Under the pieces are notes generated by a model. It had not been told where the DNA came from and did not search any database. It was given only the letters and a program-made list of their open reading frames with translations. From Centroberyx gerrardi (taxonomy: Eukaryota > Chordata > Actinopteri > Beryciformes > Berycidae), in NCBI RefSeq assembly GCF_048128805.1, contig NC_135998.1, positions 27,611,992-27,675,991 of the forward strand: 64,000 nucleotides of DNA, read 5' to 3'. Both the position numbers and the translations under genes were made by a program. This document shows positions 41,186-56,100 of this stretch, in pieces (within the stretch, counting starts at the first letter, position 1; each line of letters opens with the position of its first letter).

Positions 41186-43289
41186 TACAGTATATATATC
41201 CATCTTGCTTTTTTCATCCCACAATGTTGCAGGAATTTTGAGATGAGAATGGAAAAGAAGTGGTTTCTGAAATTTACCATCACATTTTGCTGACACATTC
41301 ATTCACACCACCTCTTTACATCTCTTCAGTGGTCTTGGGAGGTGTGGGGCTACTACAACCTGCTGCCTTCACACCTGTTGACCCAGTTGTGGAGGCACAC
41401 ATCAGTTGATCTCTATGGAAAAGGCTGCAGTGCTGTGCTACCCAGGCGTGACGGTCACAGTAATTGAAAGTGGCCTGGAGAAAGCACTTGCTTGCCTCAG
41501 TGTCTCCCAGGTAGTTGTAGGTGTTGTTCAGTTACACCAACTGCAGGATTTTCAGTCAGCATTTGTATGACATCTGATAAAAACTCGGACGCCTGAACAG
41601 TGATCTGGTTATTGTCATTTTTGGCCTGATTCCTGTGGTCAAGAACATCTAAAACTTTAGTAAACTACAATGTCTTACCTCCTGCTTCTCTTTCTAGTGC
41701 GTAGAGCGTGGGTTTAAGGCAGCTGGTTGTCATTTTGGGAAAAAGTGTTGGCTAATGGGTAGGGATAGCATTCATCCTAACGTTCATGGCGCACTGTAGT
41801 TGATAGTGATAGTTTAAAAACATTCAGACTTTGCCATCAGTTGTTTATTCCATCAATAATAGAGATTTTTTCATGAAAACGGACCCATTTTCAGTCCCAG
41901 TAATGTAACCTCTCTCCTGGCATTCCAGGGAATCCCGTTCAAAATTATCATATAGCCTATCATGGCACTTAGGGGTGTGTTAGAGTCAGAATACCATATT
42001 TGCCAATGTACAAATAATGGGTCATAAGCAAATCATAATTTTAATAATAATATGTTTGAATAGTGTCAATAGTATTCATATTTGTTTAATAGCAATTACT
42101 TTATGCCAGTATGATCACTAGATTAACATTATTTTTCTGAGGCTTGTTAGAAAAATGTGGAGCATACGTTTTAGAAATGAAGGAGTGAGACAGAGCTAGA
42201 AGAACTGGTGAAAGAGACTTACATGGGGGGTGAAGAAGAGAAGGCCTGGATACTGTAGTTTTCTCCCCTACCTGTGTTACTGTTGAGTGATCAGTGTCGT
42301 GGGGATTCCTATGTTTGTTATCGATTGTGTGTACATTCGGAGTCAGGCTTTGTGGGAGTGACTACATTATCGATTTGCACTTCCAGAGACTGTGAGCACC
42401 ATGGGTGCATGGCTGGGTGCTGTTGGAGGCAGCTAGCTGCTCGACAGTGCATCATGGAAGCAAATTGTCATTACACACTTCCCATTTAGTCCAAATCACT
42501 GTAAATGTGCAGCAACAGAGTTATAGTTTAGTTAAGTAAAACAAAGCACCCATCTTCCTTTTACTATTAGCTTGTTTGGTCACTGTGGCACCTACTAGCT
42601 GTAAAATAGCCTGTTAGCCCTCAGCGGTTAAGCCGTCTATTATTTTGCAGAGGTGGAGTTGCGGATGTGACTATTATGATTTCCTGATTTCCTTGTATTG
42701 GGTGGCGAGAACACACAGACATTCATATTTCCTTGTGACAACAGCTGACACACAGTCATGCTGCACTCATTGCAGTTTGCCACTGCTTGGCATCCGTGGG
42801 CAATCTGAAACTAGACAGAGTGACTCCTGTGGGACACGGGGCAGCAAAGTCATGAAGAAGACATTTCTTGAGAATAATGGTGATTACGTCATATTGAAAC
42901 TCCATTAATATGGAGTTTCAATATTCATTATCAATTCAATATCCATTCATATTGTTTTCTCAGCTTTTGATTTTCAGAATAGACAGTTAATTTAGCATTA
43001 AACTGCATAGATGTAGTATGCAATATGGCTTGTTCTATAGGACTGCTGGTGTCAAGCTTCATAACTTTGTGAAAGTTCCTCCAGAGAAGGATGTTTTGTA
43101 AAATGTGAATGTCAAGCAGGCCCTTCTTAATGTGAGATCACTCTAACAGGTGCTGTATAGAGTTTATTTTACTCCTGACTGACGCTTGGTGGAAAGCATA
43201 GCTAGATGAACTGTGTCCCTAAGGCTATGAGTTTATCAGCTTTCCCAAGACCAGATCTCACTGCAGGGTTTATTTGGTCTATTAACAAC

Positions 43290-43845
43290 ACTGAGACCCT
43301 TGTATGTTTTTCTGTCATCTCACATCTACTGCTGTGATGCCTTATTCTCTTGTCTCAATTGACAAGCAGGTGGCACAGCTTTAGATTGTGTAGAATACTG
43401 CCGCTAGGTTATTGACAGACTAAATGCACATCATGGGACCATATTGCCTCTATTATAACTTGTCTGTTTTAGAATTGATTTCACTGTTAATTGTAAGCCT
43501 TGGGTATGTCTGTTACCTTGCAATATCTCTGATTATGTAGCCTCTTTTGAGCTGGAGTGCAGCCTCAGCCCGAGCCCTCCTGGTAATTCTAAAGTCTAGG
43601 TGAAAAATCAAAGGTGACAAAGCCTTTGGCATTGGGCCCTGCCTCAGGAGCTTAGGCTGGTGTAATTGGTATCATCTTTTGAGGTTATTACATGCTTTTA
43701 ATGTTTATTTGAACCTTTTTTGTATTCTTGTTGTATTTTCACGTTATTCTTTTTTAATTTCACATTTCTGTTTATCATTTTCTTTCATTGTCTTCATCTG
43801 TGTTTTGAAAAGTGCTATAAAGGTAAACTGCAGGTAAACACATAC
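43290..43845 (+). mobile_element. Degenerate L2-like LINE remnant
   Basis: Fragments of a reverse-transcriptase C-terminus are readable across stops (YCCDALFSCLN-like, then a VASFELECSLSPSPPG-like block), followed by an AT-rich 3' UTR and the AAAAGTGCTATAAAGG end typical of L2 LINEs. In the zfyve16 first intron, same strand. Confidence 0.45.
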
Positions 43846-44115
43846 AATAAGTGAAAAAGGATGTTACATCTAGACTTGGTTTGAGATTTGAAATCAGTTA
43901 ATTGGCATCTTATTAAATATTCAAGAAGATTTCTCCACCAATACCCAAACAGCAAAGATGTTAGTCTGAAGTACAAAACCATTTTGTGGTGATCTTTTTT
44001 TCCAGCATCTGCTTTCCTGCAAAGGAAAAATAAAATTCACTCCAACAACACTCTTTTTTTTTCTTCTTTTTTTAGGAATTGTAGGCGTGAGACGGGCCCT
44101 CTGTTTTAGCCCAGC

Positions 44116-44185
44116 ATGGACAGCTTCTTCAAGGCAGCTGTGTGTGATCTGGACAAACTGCTTGATGACTTCGAGCTCAATACAG
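44116..44185 (+). CDS. zfyve16: zfyve16 coding exon 1 (start codon)
   Basis: Exon begins at the acceptor TTTTTTTAG (44,075) with 40 nt of 5' UTR. ATG context is CAGCATGG (C at -1, A at -3 position of CAGC, G at +4). Encodes [23 protein letters not shown]; donor GTAAGA. Confidence 0.95.
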
Positions 44186-47100
44186 GTAAGATCATTAACA
44201 AAACAAAAATGCTGCAACACTGATGATGTGACACAGATGTGTACTCCTCCAACAAAAGTTTATTTGGGGCAATTAGAGTGCACTGAAACTGGCCCAAATA
44301 AAGGATATTTATCCTTTTTAACTTGCTCTGTTCTTTTTCTTATCTTGTTGCAGATGAACATGACTGCAAATCTGTTTTCCTGAAGCCTTCTGCATACCCC
44401 TTCTCCTCACTGGGCTCTCAGTGTTTATCCTCAGAGGCCTCCACGGTCCCGAAAAACCTCCCTGACCTTAATTCTCTTCATTATGGCTCTGCCCCAAGCT
44501 GTCCTGACCGTCCTGCCAGCCATAGCCGCAGCGCTGGTGACAGTGAGGTCAAAGGCCAACCTCTCACTGCGGTAGACCTTCTCTCCTCTGTGGATCGCAG
44601 GCCAGCAAAGAGCTCTGCACCTCCTTGCCCAGATCGAGCGCTGAAGCCAGTGTGTGACCTCGTCAATGACACGAGCTCTGCCATCCTGGTCAGGGCCAAC
44701 AGCCATGACGCTTTCAGCGAGCTGGACATGGTGGAGAAGCAAATGGAGGCAGAGGGGCTGCTTGTGGACTTTGACAGCCCTGTGGTTACTGTACTTGGCG
44801 AGGAGGTAGGGGGGTTAAGCCTGGGCGCTGGATATAGAGACACTGAGGCACAACAGGCCTCTGTAGGTAAAGTGGAGCTGCTGGGACTAGATTCCCATGA
44901 GCCAGTTGGTGGATATTCTGCCTCACTCAGTCTGCTGGATGTCATTCTCCCAGCAGCAGTGGAGAGGGGCTGTGAGTCTGCAGATGATTCGCTGTCACCA
45001 AGGACCGCTGAGTCTGCTAACAGAGAGGAGGAAGAAGAGGACGAGGAGGTGGCTTGCATAAACCAACAAGTGGATCACTCCTTAGACCACTGTGAACAAG
45101 AGGCAACCCTGCCTACTGATGTCATGAAAGACAACACAACAACAGCAGACAGTAAAGAGGACAATTCACAAGAACCCTTGGACATAGGTGAGGCAGAGTC
45201 TCCTGCAAGTCTCAACACCTCAGACAGTGAACCGGTGGGCTTGTCCTGCCTGCCCATAGCTGTATCCATGTGTGGAGCTCTGGTGAACCCAAAAAACCCA
45301 GATGATGAGTCTGGGCAAGCTGCAGGGCAGGATAATGACGCAGAAATATCTGAGAGCTCAGAGGCAGACTCCCTGTCAGCCTTGGAGGCCAGAGAGCATA
45401 GGTCCCATTCAGGGGAGCCTATTAACTTGGTAGTCTCTATGTCTCAGCGGACTGCAGAGGGCAGGGTGTCGCCGGAGGAGCAGCATCCCTCTCTTGGATC
45501 TCCTGGTGCCCCTTCTTTAGACCCTGCCTCTTCCCGTCTCTCAGAACTCAGCCCAGTCGATCCTCCTGAGTTTGGCTTTGAGTATCTGCCTGAGAGCGAC
45601 CAGGCTGAGCTGCTGGTTACAGATGAGGAGTTGGATGCATTCCTGCAGGCCCATACAGAGGCAGAGCAGGTTGAAGGTGTCTCTTATTGCAGCAGGTCCG
45701 GAGAGTGGAGTCAACATGAGGGTCTGTCAGAACTGAATGGGGATCTGGAGGACAGGCTGGTGGAAGAGGAGCTGAGGAGCTGCGGCCGGGCCAGACGGGA
45801 GGGACTGGAGGATGCGGCTTCTCCAGAAAGTGACAGAACAATTTGTATGTCTGGAGAGGGGAGTTTTAACCCTGCTCTTCCTTCACTGTCGCAGGACTCC
45901 TGCAGTTCCTACCAACTAGAGCCAGAACTCTCCTCCAGAGTAAGCAACTCTTTGACCAGCAACACTAATCAGTCCCAGCACAGTGGTAGCCCTGATCCAC
46001 AGTCCTCCTATGGAGGTGCAAGACCTAAACAGCTACACTGCCAAGCCGCTAGATCTCCCCCAGCAGGAGAGGTAGGAGAGGAGCAGGCTCAGACGCCCAG
46101 TGGTTCCTCAAAAGGGCCAAGTGCAATACAGGATGAGGGGAATTCACCCACGTCCCCACCAAGCCCCAATCTTACAGAGGATTATTCCAACAACAGTGGT
46201 CCTAGCCCTATATACGCCCCTCAGGAGCATCAGGATAACAGTGTGGGGTACGACGAACTCTCAGAGCCCCCACCTTACCCCGGGGAGCCGTCCAGGGATG
46301 GTGCCGGGTCTGTGGATGACAAGGGAGAGGAGCTGGAGGGGCTGGGGTGCAGGCAGCCTGCTTGGGTGCCCGATTCTGAAGCCCCCAACTGTATGAACTG
46401 CTGGCAGAGGTTCACCTTTACCAAGAGGCGGCATCACTGTCGAGCCTGTGGGAAGGTACGTAATCCAGTCTGTACTTAAGACATGTCATTGCATCCCTTA
46501 TATTTTATAGCGCAGCCCCTTTCTCTCAGTGTTGTTCCTCTGTGCCTCATTTTGGTCTCATAGCATAGCTCAGTTGTTGGCTGACTTAACAGGAAACTAT
46601 GTGAACTCCTCCTTGAATGCTTCCTTGTGCAGTGTAGTCCTGCCTGTATGACAAGACAATGGAAAAGTCTTCTGAAAGCAGTATTTCGCAGCCAGTGGGA
46701 TATTCTAAATAAACAAGTACAGATCCTGTACAGGCCCACGGCCCACTTACCTGGGTCATCTTCTCAGCTGACTGTATTTGGAATCAATGGTGATAGTGCC
46801 TTATGCTGCCATTATAATGCTAAGATTTTTTTTATTGAAACATCACTACTACTTTTTATTTAGCTCACTGTGTGCAAGACAACTGTGACTGTCTAAAATG
46901 GTACCAAACATGAGCCGTTTTTGTAGTTTGTAGATCAAAATAGCTAAACTATGTGAAGTAATTATGTTTTCAATCATAAAGATTATCTTCTGGAAGTATT
47001 TTAGTGGTGTATTTACTTTACAGAAACCTTTATGAATCCTTTTTTCAAGAAGACTTATAATTCTCAGATGTCTTTGGTACTCTGAGTGGTTGTATTAAGA

Positions 47101-50100
47101 GTATATATGAAAATTTGCTTATTATTAATGTAAAACCCCAAAATTATCTGTTGTTGTAGCAATAGATGGATGTTGGCAGCAATTAAATATCACCAACACT
47201 GAAACACACCTAACAATACACCCAGATAAAATATACAATAAAAGGCAAATGTAATGCCATTAAGTGGTTAGTGTGACAGCTTTAAGCCAATTTAAGCAGG
47301 TAATAATGGACATAGGCCCTCGCTTTTTTTTCTTTTACTTTATTGGCATGGCATCTTAGCCTACAATTAAGATTACAATCCATAAAGAAATAATTTATAT
47401 AGATGCCATCATGTAAACAAGTACTACAGTAAAAACAAACATTTCTACACTTGAATCAACTTAAAATCCACAGTAGCCTATACAGATATGGAAATGAATG
47501 TCCTCTCTGTCTGCGACCACACGCCACTATTTGTCACTTCCATCATTAAGGTATGTCTTGGCAGAAATACATTTAAATCGGCGCATTTTCAGCAGCGGTG
47601 CCGCTACTGAGTACTATACAAATACTATAGAAAACACTATAGAACGTGTCTGGTGTCTTTGGTCCTTTTAGTGCAGCAGTTAGGTACAAATCAGGACAAC
47701 AGTGGTTGCTTCCCATAGGTAGCTGTTGTAGTTACAGGTAAACTGGACCCAGGTAAGATAGCAGACGATTATCCCACGCTTAATGACGTAATGTCCCCTC
47801 TACTGTTTTATCTCTATGGCGGCCACACTGATCCATCAGAAAACGGACAGAATTACTGACGGATAGATTTCTGTCCACTGGGCTGTTTTGGAACGTCAAC
47901 ATGGTGGAGAGGCAGAAATACAGCAGCCTAGCTTCGCTCATAACGGAGCTACTTCATAGAAACAAGTTGAATTCACTTGAACACATTGTACTTACATTGG
48001 GTTGAAAATAGGAAAGAATGTGTAGTTTCTTCTTTCTAGACATTTTCACAACACAACCTGTCAGCTCCGCGGCTCAGAGTAAACTGTCTGTGCTTGTCGT
48101 TTGAATGCGCGTTTGTTTAATGTCACCCGGCATCCCGGTTGAGTGGAGTTTTCAATTTTTAAGCGCTGTGATTGGCCCGAAGGTCCAAACACCGCCCAGC
48201 CGGAAAACTTTGGTCATAAAACGAACCAAGCCAGTAGTTTAAGCTCCTGAAACAGGTACAACCACCGGTACTGCTCTGTATTCATTTTTTCAGAACCCCA
48301 TTCCTCTGTCAAGAGACTCTGGGCCATCTCTTAGTCAGAGACGCCCTCTAGAGGCCATCTCACGAAGCGACATCTCACTAAGCGTTACCTGACTGACTGA
48401 CTGACTGCCTGACTGCCTGACCTGAATTTGCCTTATGATGCCTTCGCTGCGCCGTGGGAAAAACCTCCCTCTTTGCATATAATCGTAGGAGCCAAAATCT
48501 AAAATCTCTCTGCAATTGCGGGACCACTGTGAGCATCTAATTTGTAATGTTTTTGGTACATTTGAAAAGAAAAACATATCTTTCATTTGAGGCTACTTAC
48601 TTTTTGATAAGATGAATACACAGGTTGCTGGAGCACTTAGAAGTGGTTATTCCCCCATTTCCTTGTCTATTTTTGCCTACTGCACTGTCACCTCTAGGAA
48701 TGTCTCAGATAAAAAAGTGGACCATGTATGTAGTCTTTTAGGCAGATGTTTTAGGCCTTCTAGTCTATGAATATGATTTTGCTGATTTTTAGATTGTCTA
48801 ATCAGCTTGACCCACTGAGGACAGAAATGGTCTGCAGTTACATGCATGTGTGCTCGTTTTAACTGATAATGCTGATTGCATTATTCCTGCTCATTGTGTA
48901 ATTGTAGAAGTGGTATGATAAATGGATAATCCTATTATCCATCATATGTAAAATGAGAACAGTTCTCATGAAGACTCCCTGTTTCAGAAAGGGTTAAATA
49001 AAAAAAGATTACCTCCCAGGACCAAATATAGCTTAGTGGATTCGCTCAGAAGGAGAGGCCATGAGTCAGCAGTTATTTTTTCTCTCTCCCTCCTCTATAG
49101 ATCTCCACTGAGCCATGTGCCCTAAAGCAGGAGCTAATGAGTTTAAGGGCAGTGATTAAAGCAGCATTAGAGAGGACTGTTGAGGGTGTTTCATTGTCCA
49201 TAACACAACCTACTGTCGCCAGTGGGACTGGGTAGACAAAGAAGTTTAGATAGCCTATATATTGTCGTATTTGTGTTCTTGTTCATGGTGACAATCTTAA
49301 AACCCAGTTCATTGCATTGAGTCCTGCAGTCTCTTTTCTGAATGATGAAGAGCAGGGTCACAGCTAACCAGACCAGTTTTGTTCATTGTCCAAAATGGTT
49401 ACTCTGTAGTATAGGCCTATCCGTTTCCTCACTATCCTCCTCTCCACTGTGGCAGGTTTACTGTGCTGTGTGCTGCAACAGGAAATGTAAGCTGAAGTAC
49501 CTGGAGAAAGAGGCCCGTGTGTGCGTCATCTGCTTCGATACCATACACAGAGGTAAGGCCCTAGTTTTGTCTGTTCGGGAGATCTGGCTCAGCCATTTAA
49601 CTTTAGGTTCAGCTGAATACATTTCTACAGACAGATGAGAAATGATGAAGTCAAAACAAATTTTTAAAAGTACAAATCTGAATGTGGAATCTGTGGAGTT
49701 GATTGATAACACTTGTATTTATAAGCCTTTAAGGAATGGCTGAGTCATATTTCAAGGGACACTGGAGCTGATCACCTGAGCTTTGATCAGTTGAGTTATT
49801 GACAAACCCCTAAGTGTTATAAAAATTGCCATTGCACCACTTGCCATTGCCATTGCACCAAGAGACACTCAAAATTGCAGTTTTGGTTTGCACCTTTGAC
49901 AGGTGTAACATTTGAGTGTTGTGAAGTATGCTTAAGTCATGTATACTTGTGCACCATTATCCTCCTGGAAGGGCATGGTAGAAGCCTTTGATTTTTGGTG
50001 GGTGCAGATAGGCTTGGGCCGGTGTGAGAACTTCAAAACCGGTCCGGTATCCATCAAAATAAATGCCCAAACCGGTAATTTTGACTTTTAACCACAAGAT

Positions 50101-53100
50101 GGCATACTACATTGGCATGTTAATGCAATATGTGCAGGCATGTTAAACGCGTGCAACCCAGTCATCATGACGCTGGGTCGTATGGTCTCAGACTGAGACA
50201 GATAAGCCCCTTCCACACAAATGAAGAAAGCCATGAAGCCGGCTTATTGTTGGTTGTGAGTTCTGTGTGAAAGGGTCAGAGCAGCATTTTTCAAAACACC
50301 AAAATGCCTTCTGACCATCATGAAGCCGGTTCAGAGCGGCTTTCTGTGGTGTGTGAAAGCAGAACTTTAAAAAGCAGACTTTCTTACGCAATATGCGGTG
50401 TACCTTGTTATGATGTGTTACTACATCGCAAAGATAACCAGTCAGAAACTACGACACGCTGTCACCTATCACGCATCTTTCCTGTCCTACTAGCCAAGAG
50501 GCTAACATCTTGGACCAGTCCGTGCCTGTAGATCCCTGTAGCGTTGAAGTCTCCTTTTTTACGTGATAATCTTCTCCTGGCCTGCAGGACGGCAAGACTG
50601 CTCTGCATTAGGCTACTAGTAGCTGTACGCACCATCTTGAACAGCTGAACAGTGTAAACAAACTCTAGTGCGTGTCCTGCGTTGCAGCAACAAAAGCAGT
50701 TGTGATTTGTGTGTGAAAGGATAGGCTACAAGCCAGCAAATTATCTCCTTTGATAACAAGCATATTGTATTTATCATGTTATCTCGTTAATGCAATAAAA
50801 GTTAATATATTTAGCGTTGCCGCAGTTAGCTGATGTAGGCATAGGATACTTTTTGATGTGCCTCCTAATGACAAATGCCGGTATAGTCGGTATGTAGAAA
50901 TTAAATCTGTGTAAGCTCGTACATCAAACCTTTTTACTATTGTGATTATTAAGGAATTCGTTTTTATGTTGAAAACACTTAAGATCACACAGTTCATGGG
51001 CTGCCCACAGAGTCTCCAAGAAGCATGCACATGTGTGCGCATGCATATGCCTGCCTCTATTGTAGAGAGAGAGCCTTTCCCATCCTGTGTGTGACTGATC
51101 CTCAGAGCGGTCATGTTTTCCCTTCCTGCTCTTGTGATGAAGAGCCCTTGTTTGCCATTGGAGAAATAACTGAATGTATAAATAGATAGTAGTGAACACA
51201 GAAGTTGAAGTGGAAGTTGATGTAGAAATAGCCTGTTGTTGTCAAGTGTATTCTTAGCCATGCTTCCCTTTTTACCATGGACATTTTTGTCCCACCAAAT
51301 GCATGTACCGACTATACCAAATTGATATACACCTCAAATTTTATTGGACGGTTCATATACAAAACACTGGCTGTGAATATGTGAAATGAATTGTTTGGAA
51401 GATTGGCATTTTCCCATGGCATTTCCATCCACTCACAGGAATAGACTGAATTTACCAGTCGTCTTTAAAACTTCATAACTTTTTCATTATGCAGTGGATT
51501 CATATTTAAGGCATACAACACAAAAATGGTCCGCAGAAAGTGGCGGTTCAGAAACATGATGAAAAAGAAAGACACAGCTTCCTAGCATAGGGGCTGTGCC
51601 CTGTAGTTGGATGAATAACTGTTTGAAAACACTCATTAAAAATTCAAACATTCATTTATAGCATTGTTGTGTGTCTTCACTAACATAAATAGCAAATGGG
51701 TACACTCTACACATTCTTACAATTTAGAATGATGCTTTTTACTTAATACATGGGTTTTAAAATGAGGTGTCTATTCTTTCTATTTCTGTGGTTTGCTTGT
51801 CTGCTTTGATGATAAAAGGAGTGCTTCAGAGAGGCATCCATTATAGCTAGAGAGACTGCAGCGTAGAGATGGAGAGGAGGAGGGAAGCAGGAGAGAGACG
51901 GGAGGGGGGAAGATGGATGGAGAGGGCAAGGGAGAGGGAGGAGGAGAGTTATAGCAGGACACTGGCATTTGTCCTTGACTGTGTGTGGTACATGACCCAC
52001 CTAACGCAGTGGACATGTGATGCTCACACAGTCTGCCTAGGTCGGGGAGAGTAAGAGGAAAGTGTTCGTCTACTTTTTTTTTGGCTGGTGGATGCTGGAG
52101 CAGCGTGATGCGATCCTTCCCTCCTTCCTGTCACCCCTCTCCTTCCTTCTCTCCCTCCCTCCCTCCTTGCTCTCCATCTCTCATATCAGTATGGTGAGCT
52201 GCCTTTGAGGCTCACCGCACACACCCCTGCCCAGAGCTAACAGGCTATTAGGGCTAACAACAGAGCTAAACTCAATGAAATGAACAGAGAGCCGCTTCAG
52301 AAAGGCTGTGATGGGACTGTCTAGAGTAAAGCTAAGGAATAGAGTCAGCATGATGAAGTGGACTGGTTGAGTTTTGGCAGAGTGGATGATGAGTATGAGG
52401 TAAGATTCGTCTGACTTCTAAATGACTAGCATCAACATTGTGTACTGATATGTCTTGTTTGTTTTTGTGTTGCCTATGTGAGTGTGTTTGTAGGCTAGGC
52501 AAATACTGAAAATGTTTATCAAGAGACCTATTTATGTATTTCAGTGCCAGACATAAAAATGAGGTCACTTCTTGATTCATTGCTTATACCTGAAGTAGTT
52601 TGCTACAAGCTCTGGACGTTTCTTTTTTTGTGCCTTGTCATCCCCACCTTGCAGATCAAGGTGAAACAACTCTCCCCTTGTAGTGATATTGATTCATAAG
52701 GGACTGTGTGGTTTTGCATTAACAGGGATCTGATTACTTGTAACGTTCTTTTGCATTTTGCTGCTGTTTGATGTGGCTGTGTTCCTGTGTTTTGTATTTG
52801 TAAGCTGTACGCTAGTTGTTGTCAGTATAACCAGGTCGATAAAGATCTATGATGCTTAATCAATATAATGTAGGCGAGTGCCACATCAGCACTTCTGGGA
52901 GTACAGGCGGAAGGCATTGAGTGACCCACTCAATCATAGCCAGCTTTCCTGGAAGCCACAACTCATGTCTGTCCTACTTGCAATATCCCATCTAACTTCA
53001 TTCATCTGCACTATCCAATATACTGTAGATAAAGCTGTGAGTTGTCCAATGTTCTGTTTCATTTTGTTACTGCTCCCTTATGACTGTTTATAGTCTCTAG

Positions 53101-56100
53101 GCTACTTCTGCCAGGGGAATGGTATGGTTGAAATTTATTTAAGGGAAGCTCCAGAAATTTCAGAAGCCTATCTCATTGATCTCAAATCAAGCCTCTTCTA
53201 AGGCCATACAAAATTATTCCATGCTAGGGTTTTAACACTAGAATGAACAAATTAACAAGATAAAATTACAAAAGGTTGTTAACGGTTGACACAAATGAAA
53301 AGCTCTACCTGGATCCACAGAGACCAGACCCTTGTGGCTCCTCTATGGGGAGTCTCTATGAATGACAGGAATGAATAAGTTCCTAGTCTTATCGGACATC
53401 ATAAATCAGTCAACCCATATCATATAGACAGAGCAGCAAAGTGGAATTATATCAAGTCAGGGGTGGGCAGCCTTTGTGGGATTGAGATCTCCTTTTTCTT
53501 TGACTAGGCTGGAGATCTTTCGCTGACAGTCAAGCGCAGTCAGTGAAAAGCACAGTGGAGAGTAAGGTGAGGTACATAATCATGCAAGGTATTGGCTGTA
53601 CGCCAGTCAAAACAAGCACAGGCTGATATGATAACCTTTCTACAATGCTAATTGAGGAGTGGTCAACAATGTGAATACAGTGTATAAAAATACACACTAT
53701 CAACCATCAGTGAAATGCAACCAATACAATGCAGTATTGAACAGCCTATTCACTTTCTTGCAAGGTTACTTGTATCTTGCTTGAGTCAATGGTGCAAAGT
53801 GTAATGAGCAACACAACCCAAATTGTCCTTGTTAATGCAGTCTGTAGTAGCCACTAGCCTGACCTTCATTTTAGCACCGCATTAGGAAAGGAAGCACTAA
53901 GCAAGGTACCTACCTAATGGGATGACTACTCCAATTCAAGTTGCAGCCAAAGCCACGTTGTTAGCCGACAACACTAGTCTAGAGTCTCCCAAACTCCCCA
54001 GTGTAATCACTTTACCTTGACAGCTACTTTGACTGTCAGCCTCCACAGTAAGTACGAGGAGGAGGGCAGGAGGGAGACTGTTTCAACTTTGAGTGACCTT
54101 CACTGAAGTGTGCCCGCTGTCTACCTCATCTTGTTGCAGGTTCTCAGTAGTAAGAAAGAAAGAAATCACAATAAAGAACTGCATACTGCCACTGAGTCAC
54201 CTCCACCCTGCGACCCTCTCATTTGTTAAACTAACAAATTTAATAAAATGACATAAAATCAGCGCTGCTGTCTACACCGGCTCCAGGCAGCATTTCAGCA
54301 TTTCTTTTTACGCCTCAAGTCTATTCTTTTCTACCTACGCACATAAACGTGCCATTTATACACCATTTTAACCACCAGAGTTCCCGGACATTAAACATGG
54401 GACATTCATTGCACTTCTGTATTTCTGTGGTTCAATATATGGCGATATAAACATGGATATCGACAACGACTGGTCAGAAAGCTTTGAACAGACTTCTTTC
54501 AGACAAACCAAGGAACCCCATATATGGATCCCGATTTTACCCTAAAGATGATAATACCTTTCAAGTGTAGTACACAAGTAGTACACAAGTACAGAGGACT
54601 AGCCTAATCATTTTTGGTAAACTTATGAATGACAAAGGAATGATGACATTTGAAGAACTTCAGAAAAAGTATAATTTACTACGGATATCTGATATCTCTA
54701 AGTTAGAAGTTATTTATCCAAAAATGAATTGATCTCAGAGACTATTATAAAGTTTCTATGTAGAAATTACGACAGTGCTCATGTAAAAAGTACCATTTAT
54801 ACAGTTCTAAAGCACAAGAGTAATAAAGTAAGTAATAAAAAAGAGGAGGTTAAAGCACGGGAAAGATGAGAGGTAGAGCTTAATAGGAATATACCAGATG
54901 AGTTATGGGACGATATAAGCTTGGGGGTTCATAAAACTACAGCTTCTCTCTTTTGGAGAGAGTATGCTTGGAACATACAGATGCGCTATTTTCTGACGCA
55001 GGTTCAACAAGTTAGATTTGGCTTATCTGTGTCTTCCAAGTGTTGGTGGGAGAGTGTGGCGAAAATCAAGCGGACTTTAGTCTCATCCTCTGGTCATGCC
55101 CTATAGTTATATTGGAAGGGTATTCAGAAAGAAATGGCACTCATGATTAAAATCTCTTTGCATATGAAATCAGACTTTATACTGCTGGGAATCATGCCAG
55201 CTGAGATAACCGATAAGAATGATGAATATCTATTGAGGATACTAAGGATAACGGCTTTGAAATTACTAACAAAGAATTGGTTACAAAAGTCTGGTCCTTG
55301 CTTAGCCAAGTGGAGAACGCTCATAAAACAAGTTAAATGTATGGACTCATTTTACAAAGTTTGTCTAATTATTATTGTTGTTTTTATCTGTACTTTTAAG
55401 TTTTTTTTATTACTACACATTCTAGTCTAATACTCACTTTCGAAAAAACATTTTAAAAACCCAAACTTTTTGTCATCACCGTAAGTCCGCAGAAGTAATG
55501 GGTTGTAATGTAACTATGTGTAATAGAATGACAATAAAAAGTATTAAAAAAAAACATGGCATGGACCTGCATGTTGCCGTGTTGACTGTGGGTCGGAGGA
55601 GAGACAAGACAGTAGACAGAGCTTATTATGTATATTTATACATATTTGACATTAAGCAAATCTTATCCATACTGGTTATGTCATATTATTTTATACTATA
55701 TAATACTACAAGGTATAAGAGGAAATGTGAGCGTGCATTAGTAAAACTGCATTCTAAGTATTCCATGCAGTAAATTCACGATGACTGATGAAATCTTTTT
55801 TCAAATACCTTATACTTTGCTGCTGTTTAGCATTTAACTGCTTAGTTCTTTTTGGTGTTTTGCTTACTCAAGAGCTTTTGGCGACGTGCCTGTAATATAT
55901 TGTTTAATCAAGTAATGGCTTCACCTCCATTTTCCCCCTATATAGACTGACATATTACAGAAATAAATACACAGACACTGATTTGGTTGTGTTGTTTTTA
56001 TTCCAGAGATGAAGTTTTACAGTATGGCGTTTTATTTCCTTTGCTCATTAGGTTATTAGATTGCTGTGGATGCCGACATTTGTTTGTCACATGCTGGAGA

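Noticed and set aside
44481..45059. 192-codon minus-strand frame opposite zfyve16 exon 2
   Set aside because: Ser-rich antisense shadow of the acidic coding exon.
50779..51261. 160-codon minus-strand frame in the zfyve16 intron
   Set aside because: Translation shows no domain or known LINE motif and the region carries repeat-like ends; treated as chance.
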